Source: Saussurea involucrata
Taxonomy: Eukaryota; Streptophyta; Magnoliopsida; Asterales; Asteraceae
Direction: 5' to 3'
NCBI GenBank assembly: GCA_033807775.1
Contig: CM066315.1
Coordinates: 4,592,501-4,656,500 of the forward strand
Length of the DNA stretch: 64,000 bases
In this document: positions 34,909 through 44,573 of the stretch, piece after piece
Numbering within the stretch: position 1 is the stretch's first letter
Layout of the letters: each line of letters begins with the position of its first letter
Made by a program: the position numbers and the translations under genes
Notes under the pieces: model-generated
What the model was told of the DNA's origin: nothing
The model's database searches: none
Seen by the model: only the letters and a program-made list of their open reading frames with translations

Positions 34909-37229
34909 TGTAACACCCTAAAAACAGGGCCAATTTAAACCTTAAAAATTGCTACAAGTTATGATCATAAAAACTTCAAACTTTTATAACCTGAGGATCA
35001 AACGTAAAGATTTTATATACAATGCATCTAATTCAAATAACCTATTAATCTAATCATACAACATAATCAGATTAATTAAGTTATCTAATCCTTTGTCCCA
35101 AAAAGCCTCAAAAGTAATGCTAGATCCTCCGTTATCTCTAAGTTTGAGTCTTCCCAAAAGTTCTCTTCTCTCATTCCCGCTTACTTCCCGGAGCTTGTAC
35201 CTGGTAAGAAAATTCAACTTGAAACATTAGGCTTTTGCCTAGTGAGAATATTCAAATCAAATTAAAGTTTAACAATTAAAATCTCAACAGATAGAACAAA
35301 CCTGTTCTCGCCCATCTTACCGTACCACAACTCCTTTCAACACTGGGAATCTACCCCACTATCATACTTATGACTAATTCGTCTAGCCATAATATTACTA
35401 CCAAGAGTTTACCATAAATCATCCCAGATTCAAAGTCATTACTCTTATCTAAGAAATTACAAGTCAAAACCTGCCTATTTCTTAATCCGGAAGTAGAGAT
35501 TACAAATTACTTTATGCCTATCTCTAATCTTCCTTTCACAACGGGAAATCTCCGATCTTCCCTATAAAATGGAAATCTCCGATCTTCCATTCGAAATGGG
35601 AATTACAAATCAAAATCTGCCTATTCCACATTTCACGTCCTCACCATCTCAGAATCACTGACCCCAATGGGATTAATATATCGCGATACACAACCGGGGC
35701 CCTCACGATGATTAAAGATACGCTCATTCACTAGAAATTACATCCCTGGGTCAAATGGCAAGTATTTCGGTTCCCATTAGACCGTACCCAGGTGCCCTAC
35801 TATGACCGAATGCCTATTTCTAGCAATCGCCACAAAATACATCAGTATTATTACTCTTACTATTATATGTGCATAACATACGATATATTCATCTCCAAAA
35901 CATATTCTATATATATAACATTTATAAAGAATATTAATAGTCTTGACACCTCGACTTCTCAACTATTCCCTCATTGCATTTTAGCACGGGGATCAACATA
36001 TCATAACTTTTAGTCATCTATTTGGACTCATTACTAAATAAGACGAGTCCTTAATAACATGTTCAGACACACATATAATATATATCTATTTCAATATTAA
36101 TTGCTGAATTTTAAAGAGAGTTGAATAAACTCACCTGGTATGAAGTCACACTTCTTTTATTTCTTTTAAAGACGTAGGAACTCCTGTCTTCACCCCCCAC
36201 AGTTTACTGTAATATCCAATATACACATATACTGATATTAAATTACAGAACAGAACTCTCTAAAACTAAGAATCCTTATCATCTTAAAATCTTCGCCTTA
36301 AGTCGCAACCAACTAAGTATTAAAATCTCTTGTCGCAATGCACAGTGCAAGTCGCAATCAACTACTGCGACATGGTCACCATGTCGCAACCTTCTATTGC
36401 GATTTCAACCCCAAGTCGCAACCTTCTATTGCGACTTCAACACCAAGTCGCAACCTTCTATTGCGACTTCACCACCAAGTCGCAACCTTCTATTGCGACT
36501 TCAACACCAAGTCGCAACCTTCTATTGCGACTTCACTTCCTTGTCGTTCTTAAGGCTGCGACATTCATGAATGTCGCAATGCACTGTTGCGACATGCTTG
36601 AATGTCTCAACCCACTGAAATTATCTAAAACCCAGATTTTATACTTTTAAGCTATGTTTGATTCTGTAAACATACAGATATGTTCAATACCACTAACATA
36701 ACATATCTACAAATTCAGATTCTCATAATCATCCAAAAATCATCAAAACTCATTTTCTAAACCATAGAAAACTTTTAACTATAAAGATAAAGGATTAATG
36801 AGATGTTTACCTTTGTTTGATTCTTGTTTCCCAACTGAAATACAACTGATTTCCTTCTTCTTTTCTTGCTTGATCTTCCTCGGTTCCATCTCTTCTCTTC
36901 ACCGAAGTTTACACACACACACAAACAAGACACCAAATGAAGAAATATCTTCATTTCTCTTTTCTAGCAAAAGAGGCGGTGGTGGGGTGGGAGTTTCACT
37001 ACTCACACCCAAACTTCCATCTATTGGCAACTTTGACCCTTATACTTCCAAATTAAATTTAAAGTTTACCCCTAACTTATTATTCCATAAAAAACGATTC
37101 AACGTAACTTATTCGGGGTTAAACTCTAAAATTAATATATCAAATAATAAATCATAACTTATCAATTAATTATACTCAATTAATTAATAATACCCATTAT
37201 CATTATTCATGAAAATTCGAGATGTTATA
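34909..37229 (-). repeat. 5' LTR of the gypsy element
   Basis: The 2321-bp LTR starts TGTAACACCC; its last bases have mutated from TTACA to TTATA. It is 70 bp longer than the 3' LTR, mostly because it has five instead of three 32-bp hairpin units (about 36380-36540). Confidence 0.92.
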
Positions 37230-37858
37230 AAGACTGTCATGGAGTGTTAGAAGCATAGAGAATGCAACTAACGCTCATGAGTACTTAATGGTGATTTAGG
37301 TAATGGAACAGCCCGCACTAAAAAGTTTACTTCATGGATTAAGTCAGAGTAATTTTGAGATGATAATATTTTATGTTCTTCAAACGGAGATACATAGAGT
37401 TTTGCTCTAGGATTCTGTTATGCTTTGGTGTGCTCCAACGCTGACCGTAACTGGCAGCTATACAGGGTATGTCCATATATAATATGATGAGTAGAAATGA
37501 ACTGTGTAGTCAAAGTTTATTTGTTCCTTCTGCCTAAACAGGAGAAGCGATATCCATGGGGCCCTCGATGATTTGGTGTTGACATTAAGTGTTTGGCCAA
37601 ACCCTGACTAGAATTGATGTGTTCAATTGAGTAGTCTGATGAATTCAACACATATCGGAAATCGGGAAACATAATCTTGATCCATGAGATAGACATTTAT
37701 CCATGTCTCAGGTTCATATGATATCTTGTAGAACAAAGGAACATTAAATCACTTATCTTAGGACCGAATCTTTATCAGAGTTCGGCAGCTGCATTGGATG
37801 GCTTGCTCTCTGCTGATTATTGAAAGTGTTAAAACCAAATAGAGTTAATAACTTGTCC

Positions 37859-38432
37859 AAGTGGGAGACTGTTGAATATAGTGTCGAGAGTCATTAACTA
37901 TTGGTAATATTTATAATAGTAGCAGGGTCCTTTTGGGTTGCCCTTAAGACCCAAAATAAACAATCAGAAGAATTAAAGAGAGTTAAAGCAATTAGTTCAG
38001 TTGATGATAAGCTTCAATATAATTAATTAGATTAATTATATAAAGTGCAGGGACTGATTGATTAAAATAGTTTTAACAAGCTTATCGGTTCAAGGGGGCT
38101 AAGTGTAAAATAGAGGGTTATAAATAAACTGCTAGGGGTTAAACCCTAATGAGTTTTTTCAATCTCTCTTGGAGCCGTCGATCTCCCTTCTCCCTCTCCC
38201 AAAATCGTAAACCCTAATTTAGGGTTTAGTGATTAAGCATCTTCCTGTTGTTGGTATTTTGGTGTTCTTAAGTGTGAGCCACTAGAGGGATTCATACTAT
38301 TGGTCCTTGACATCCAAGAAGCGAGATCAAAGGTTTGATTCATCATTGTGGTTTTCGACAATCGCAATAAACAAGTAAGTGTTCTTGATTCAATCTTTTG
38401 TAGTTAATTATCTAGAACGCATGTATTCATAT
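37859..38432 (+). repeat. Polypurine tract and truncated 3' LTR of Copia-B
   Basis: AAGTGGGAGAC (37859-37869) is a typical plant copia polypurine tract. The LTR starts TGTTGAATATAG at 37870 and matches the 5' LTR to 38432. The last 93 bp are absent and replaced by flanking sequence. Confidence 0.85.
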
Positions 38433-39042
38433 TATTGTTGGTAATACACACCATTATTTGCAGCTATCTTACGCGGACTATATTAAGTGCTACACGTCAA
38501 GGGTTCAACATCAACGAAATTATCATCATCGTATAAGTTGTATGAATGAACTCTAAAATGAGAAAACTTCGGGTTTGGATCCATTGATCGAAACGACAAG
38601 GACGAATTTTAAAAAAGCTGAGATACCAAATTCTGCAAAAATACTTCAAGAACGATACCAAAAAATGCAACACCAATTCTTCAAGAGTGGATCAAAATGA
38701 ATATTCAAACAAAAGAGCATCTCCACACTAATCCAAGGAAGAATAAAAGGAAAAGATTTATTAGAAGAAATTTAATAAATTGGGAAAGAAAGGTGAAAAT
38801 GGCGAGGGGGGAGAGAGAGAAAGAAGAGAAGTTGAAAGGATGTCTACCAAGCAGTACTCCTATTAATTTTATAAATCGGTTAGATATAATTAAAGATAAG
38901 CCTATTATAAAAGGTCATAAATACCCTTTTATTTAAAAATTAATGGTTTTTAATTAAAATTAGGTAGTTGGTCAGGATTCCTTCTCGCCTTCTCGCAAAT
39001 GGTATGCCTTTTCGTTTGAACCTGCCCCTATATATATATATA

Positions 39043-39229
39043 GAGAGAGAGACAGGATCATACGAGAATGATAACGATTTAAAAGAATAAAAGAATAGCT
39101 CTCACCCATTCATTTTTAAAAACAATTCCAAAATTACTAATTTCCAAAAATTAGACTAAAAGGGCAAATAAGTCAAACTATTTTACTGGTTATTTTTGGA
39201 ATATTTTAAATCCCATTATTTCTCATTCA

Positions 39230-39267
<38 letters not shown>

Positions 39268-40464
39268 GCTCCTGGACGTTGATCCCCTCCCTCCCCTTAT
39301 TTTTCTTTATCTAGGGTTTATTGAAAAAAGGTTGTTTTGGGTTCTTTGCCGCCGCTGCACCTGCTCATCGTCGCCGTCGCCGCACCTGCTCGTCTGCCGG
39401 CGACGAGCACAACCACCATCGACGACCTTCTTCTCACCTCCGCCGCTGCACCTGCTCATCGTCGCCGCCGCTGCACCTGCTCGTCTGCCGGCGACGAGCA
39501 CAACCACCATCGGCGACCTTCTTCTCACCTCCGCCGCTGCACCTGCTCGATGCGCTCCCTCTTCTCGATTTCCCGTCGCACGACCGCCCTTCGCCGTCGT
39601 CTCCGTCAACCGCAGTCGCCATCTCGATTTCTCTCCATCTCTAAATCTAAACCAAGCGCAAACCGCCGGCCGCTACTTCTTCTCGACCATCGAACGCCGC
39701 CACCACCAGACGCCGGTGCTCTCTTCATCCCGTTCTTCTGTTCACCTGTGGCGCAACCACCGCTGCCGATCTCTCTCTCTCTCTCTCTCTTTCTTTTTTA
39801 TGATATTATGTGATTTTAGGTTTCTCTATTGTTAATCACAAGTGATTTTATGTTTCTCTATTGTTAATCACAAGTGATTTAGGCTTGGATTATGTGATAT
39901 TATGTGATTTTAGGTTTCTCTATTGTTAATAACAAGTCATTTTAGGTTTATCTATTGTTAATCACAAGTGATATTATGTGATTTTAGGTTTCTCTATAAC
40001 AGAATTTAGGTTTCTCTATTGTTAATCACAAGTGATATTATGTGATTGTTGTTTCTCTATTGATTATCACAAGTGATATTCTATAACATATTTTGTGTTT
40101 TTATATTGTTAATCATGAGTGATATTACACTTAAACAGTTTATCCAATTTTCTTTACAGTAAATCATTTGTGATTTTGGGCTGCATATTCACGATTTGCT
40201 TGAACAACCGAACAAAACGAGATGAACACTCAAATACATGAACTTTATTTGATATATATATGCTTTTGATTTCGGTGAGATATTGTGACTCCTTATTTTT
40301 TGGAAGTCAACACTATCCTAAATTAATTCATATCATAAAATGACCTTAATACCCTTTTAGTCTGATTTTGGAAATTATTATTTTTGGAATTGTTTTTAAA
40401 AATGAATGGTTGAGAGTTATTCTTTTATTCTTTTAAACACCATCCATTCTCGTTTGAACCCACA

Positions 40465-40470
<6 letters not shown>
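39043..40470. mobile_element. Long-TIR element with a GC-rich repetitive interior
   Basis: The left end (ACGAGAATGATAACG..., with AAAAGAATAAAAGAATA) matches the complement of the right end (TTCAAACGAGAATGG...) over about 110 bp. It lies between (TA)n/(GA)n tracts. Inside are a (CT)n run (39235-39265), a GC-rich block with a ~91-bp unit repeated nearly three times (39349-39550), and a minisatellite of TTTCTCTATTGTTAATCACA units (39820-40130). No transposase is seen. The open frames in the GC-rich block are overlapping and of low complexity. Confidence 0.65.
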
Positions 40471-40535
<65 letters not shown>

Positions 40536-40540
<5 letters not shown>

Positions 40541-40771
40541 TTCAAACGAGGAGCGTACATATTTACGAGAAACGCGATGAGCGCCTTCCATGTACTGGAT
40601 CACATGTGATTCACAGTACAAAATCACATGTGATCCGCGCGGCAAACCGCGGGCCAAACCGTGCGTGTTAGAATTCTAATCACATATGATTTTGTATGTG
40701 AATCACATGTGATCCAGTACATGGAAGGCGTTCCTCGCGTTTCTCGTAAATAGGTACGCTCCTCGTTTGAA

Positions 40772-40780
<9 letters not shown>
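40536..40780. mobile_element. Short hairpin MITE flanked by (GA)n/(TA)n
   Basis: About 75 bp at each end are inverted copies (TTCAAACGAGGAGCGTAC at the left, its complement at the right). The centre holds further CACATGTGATC inverted copies. The whole forms a 240-bp foldback, with GA- and TA-microsatellites mirrored on both sides. Confidence 0.75.
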
Positions 40781-40832
<52 letters not shown>

Positions 40833-40836
<4 letters not shown>

Positions 40837-42618
40837 TTCTGTCTTTTTCAAGATCCAAAAAAATATTTAAAATCGTTTAAGATCACTTGATCTTGTTTAA
40901 CGAGGGACATAATTTAGATCTAAATGCTGATATGATATGAAACAGATATACACAACTCGAAAATTGTTTAAAATTGTTGTGATTTTATATTATACAAGAT
41001 ATAGGTGGCCCGTGCGTTGCGCGGTAATGAAAGACAATTTAAAGAAATATTTGTCCAAGCTAAGTTAAAACGTAATTTTTTGGTTAATAGTTAATTATAT
41101 CCAAATTAAAATGAAGAATGTATTTTCGTAAGTGGTACATTTTCTTATATTGATAATCGTTTCTTGTTATGAAGAGTTTAGGATGTATCAGTTACAATTG
41201 TATTGTTATGTCTGTTGAAATTCAAAAGACATGTCATACAACCATATCACTATTGTTGCTACAAAGGTTCAACTAAAATTAGCCAACCTTATGAGGTGCA
41301 ACAATTTGACGTACTCTCATTTTGTCAATATAAGATCACATGTTTCATTAAAAAAATCATCTTCTCTCCAATATGGAATTACTAAACTCATCAAATTTCA
41401 TATTTATATAAAACATTCATTCATCGTTTTTTATAGTCATATAAGAATCTCTAATCTAGCATTCTCTCATCAAAGTGAAATGACTAAAACAACATCATAA
41501 TGCAACTCAAATACCCTTGGTTTTTTTTCGTACATATAAAGAAAGAATGAAAGATAAGGATGTAAGTATTTTTTGGGTTTATATATATAGATTTATGTAA
41601 TGTTTTATAAAACATCTCTAATGAGGTTTGGTTAAAATATTTTTCTATCCAATAAAACATTTTAATCATCAAAATCATTCATCATCCTTTCTTATACCTA
41701 TCTTCATTTTTAAATCTAACTTTTCTTAATCAATGTGGGATAACTAAAGTAATACCACTTTGCAATATTTGAAAATATTCAATTCTCCCAATGCCACCTC
41801 AAGTACCCTTAGTTGTTCCTTTTATATTTATAAAGATAAAATTGAGAGATTTTGATATAATGAATTGTATATCATGTAGATCAAATAATATAACGATGAA
41901 TTATTCATGAAAATTTTCTGTACTTGTTCATTCTTATACCCACCTCCTTTTGATGATTTATTTTTTCAAATAATTTTAAATACTGATATTTATTTATTTA
42001 TTGACAAAAAAATAGTTATACAAATAATATGATCCCTTGTTACAAAGTATGACCTCCTTCGTTCATATGTACACTTTCTTATTTCAATCATCATCTTCTC
42101 ACGAATGTGAGATACACATGTATAAACAAATTTCAAGATTTAAGGAATCTTAAAATGACTTGCTACTGAAAATGACCTTCTCCTTTCATATACATATTTC
42201 CTTCTTTCTTCTCACGAATGTCTGATAAACAAACTTAACCACATTTTGAGATTTAAGAAAAATAACTCAAATCTCATCATGACTTGCTATAAAAAATTAC
42301 TTCTTTTAATATATACATTTTCTTCTTTCAATCTTCTTTCTCTCATCAATGTGGGATACAAAAAATTCAATCACAATTCAAGAATTAAAAATTCTTGATT
42401 CTTAGGATTCTACTACAGTTTTAGGGTTTTCCTTTTAGATGTATATAAATATATATTTTAAACTTTTAGTTGGCCAAAATTATCCAACATATTGTTTTGG
42501 AGGGTTCGCCAAAAAAGGCCAACAACATTGGTTTAGAAGATTGACCAAAATGAGTCAACCCCATGAGTTACCACAAAGACATCTCAACCTCCATTTATAT
42601 ACCCACAATTCATTTTCA
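40833..42618. other. AT-rich repetitive sequence without genes
   Basis: No gene is visible. A GC-rich imperfect hairpin (CCCGTGCGTTGCGCGG) at about 41010-41027 resembles Helitron 3' termini in reverse. Several stretches with CCCTTGG...TTTTATATTTATAAAGATA resemble Helitron 5' ends in reverse. Confidence 0.4.
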
Positions 42619-43320
42619 ACCTTTTGTCTCTCTATCAATGTGGGATGCCTTAAAAACAACCACAATTCAAGAAATGAGGAATTCTCAATTCTTGGGATTC
42701 ACCTCATCTTTTGTGGGTTTTCCTTTTAAATATATATAGATATTATCCAAAATAAGATAACTCTATGAGAATTGAATGAAAACAAAGTCATCACATCCAT
42801 CTTTCTTATACACACATATCTTTATATATTTAAAAGGAAAACCCACAACAAATGAGGTGACATCTTTAGAATTGAGAATCACCCATTTCTTGAATTGTGG
42901 TTGATTTGGAGTTGTCCCACATTGGTAAAAAGATTGAAAAGTTGGAGCAATGTGGTGTGTATAAGAAAGGTAGATGCATGAGATACATTTGTGTCAATTC
43001 ATTAGTTTGACTTATAGGGTTGTCTATTTTAGATGACCCTCTTTTAAAAAACACAAATAAAATAATTTTTACTTAAATTTTTATATATTTAAAAGGAAAA
43101 CCCACAAGAAATGGGGTGGCATCCTTAGAATTGAGAATCACCCATTTCTTGAATTGTGGTTGATTTGGAGTTGTCCCACATTGATAAAAGGTTGAAAAGT
43201 TGGAGCAATGTGGTGTGTATAAGAAAGGTAGATGCATGAGATGCATTTGTGTCAATTCATTAGTTTGACTTATAGGGTTGTCTATTTTAGATGACCCTCT
43301 TTTAAAAAACAAAAATAAAA
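42619..43320. repeat. Inverted and direct Helitron-5'-end-like repeats
   Basis: 42621-42742 (reverse) and 42819-42945 (forward) are inverted copies sharing TATATATTTAAAAGGAAAAC and CCCACATTG. The forward copy is repeated at about 43079-43320. The spacer 42743-42822 is the unoccupied copy of the site into which Copia-A2 is inserted at 48160. Confidence 0.65.
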
Positions 43321-43339
43321 CAATTTTTACTTAAATAAA

Positions 43340-44573
43340 TCTTTATACATATAAAAGTAAGATCCAATGATAATGATGTGGCACTCTAAGATTTGAGTAC
43401 TCTATATTTCTTGGATGGAGAATTGTTTTTGTCTATCCCACATTGATGGAGAGATGGAAAATTGACAATTGATGTTAAGTATATGAAAGGAGGTTGAGAT
43501 GTCTATGTTTCAACTTTTGGGTTGGGACCTCTTGGCTAATCCTCTAAAACATAAGTTGTTGTTTCATGTTGGCTAACTCTCCAAATCATGGGGTTGGTTT
43601 ATTTTTGCCAACCCTCTTTTTGAAAAAAAGTTCATCTATAAAGAAAAAAATATCAATATCTTTATCTTTATTATATATATAAAAGTAAGATCCAATGATA
43701 ATGATGTGGCACTCTAAGATTTGAGTATTCTATATTTCTTGATGGAGAATTATTTTTGTCTATCCCACATTGATGGAGAGATGAAAAATTGACAATTGAT
43801 GTTAGGTATATAAAAGGAGGTTGAGATGTCTATGTTGCAACTCTTGGGTTGGGACCTCTTGGCTAATCCTCTAAAACTTATGTTGTTGGTTCATGTTGGC
43901 TTACTCTCCAAATCATGGGGTTGGTTTATTTTTGCCAACCCTCTTTTTGAAAAAAAGTTAATCTATAAAGAAAAAATATCAATATCTTTTCTTTATATCT
44001 TTATATATATAAAAATAAGATCCAATGATAATGATGTGGCACTCTAAGATTTGAGTATTCTATATTTCTTGGATGCAGAATTGTTTTTGTCTATCCCACA
44101 TTGATGGAGAGATGGAAAACTGATAATTGATGTTAGGTATATGAAAAGAGGTTGAGATGTCTATGTTGCAACTCTTGGGTTGGGACCTCTTGGCTAATCC
44201 TCTAAAACTTATGTTGTTAGTTCATGTTGGCTAACTCTCCAAATCATGGGGTTGGTTTATTTTTGCCAACCCTCTTTTTGAAAAAAGTTAATCTATAAAG
44301 AAAAAATATCAATATCAATATCTTTATCTTTATATATATAAAAGTAAGATCCAATGATAATGATGTGGCACTCTAAGATTTGAGTATTCTATATTTCTTG
44401 GATGGAGAATGGTTTTTGTCTATCCCACATTGATAGAGAGATGGAAAATTGACAACTGATGTTAGGTATATGAAGGGAGGTTGAGATGTCTATGTTTCAA
44501 CTATTGGGTTGGGACCTTTTGGCTAATCCTCTAAAACTTATGTTGTTGGTTCATGTTGGCTAACTCTCCAATA
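43340..44573 (+). repeat. Four head-to-tail ~330-bp units resembling Helitron 5' ends
   Basis: Units begin near 43340, 43665, 43998 and 44327, each with TCTTTAT...TATATAAAA then ATGATGTGGCACTC. They share AATCATGGGGTTGGTTT near their ends; the last is cut off at 44573. Starting TC followed by an AT-rich tract and AAAAG is common for plant Helitron 5' termini. No 3' hairpin with CTRR is found in the units. Confidence 0.7.

Larger units (their letters stand above)
26056..37229 (-). mobile_element. Ty3/gypsy chromovirus-like element nested in Copia-B
   Basis: Two LTRs (26056-28306, 34909-37229), a primer site, gag, protease and a Pol with a chromodomain-like C-terminal tail read on the minus strand. 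The target duplication AAGAC is present on both sides (26051-26055, 37230-37234). By eye the LTRs differ at about 16 positions plus small indels and a repeat-number change. The Pol frames carry three nonsense codons and a solo LTR sits between gag and protease, so it is defective. The layout fits the Tekay/Del group, which I infer from the tail only. Confidence 0.93.
18197..38432 (+). mobile_element. Copia-B: degenerate Ty1/copia element with nested insertions
   Basis: The order is 5' LTR, tRNA-Met primer site, long leader, gag-protease, integrase-RT, 3' region, polypurine tract, 3' LTR, all on the plus strand. The comparable 563 bp of the two LTRs align without gaps, with about 14 differences by eye. 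That makes it the oldest dated layer of the stack. A solo LTR sits in its leader and a whole gypsy element in its 3' region. The 3' LTR lacks its last 93 bp. Confidence 0.9.
17608..39028. mobile_element. (TA)n-flanked long-TIR element (about 1.2 kb) split by a nested retrotransposon stack
   Basis: The left end (17608-17678) starts GGGGCAGATTCAAACGAG. The complement of the right end starts GGGGCAGGTTCAAACGAA. By eye the two agree at all but about 5 of 71 positions. Removing Copia-B leaves roughly 590 bp on the left and 596 bp on the right. No transposase is seen. Both ends sit against (TA)n, as in rice Micron-type MITEs. A target duplication cannot be separated from the microsatellite. Confidence 0.7.

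Noticed and set aside
36380..36540. Regular 32-bp repeats reminiscent of a CRISPR array
   Set aside because: The repeats are contiguous with no unique spacers and lie inside a plant LTR.
39332..39835. Several overlapping open frames of 100-167 codons in the GC-rich block
   Set aside because: All frames are open on both strands because of GC-rich repeated sequence; composition is low-complexity and no domain is visible.
41004..41030. GC-rich hairpin as a second Helitron 3' end in reverse orientation
   Set aside because: The stem is imperfect and no CTRR follows at the usual distance, so the evidence is weaker than at 47851-47877.
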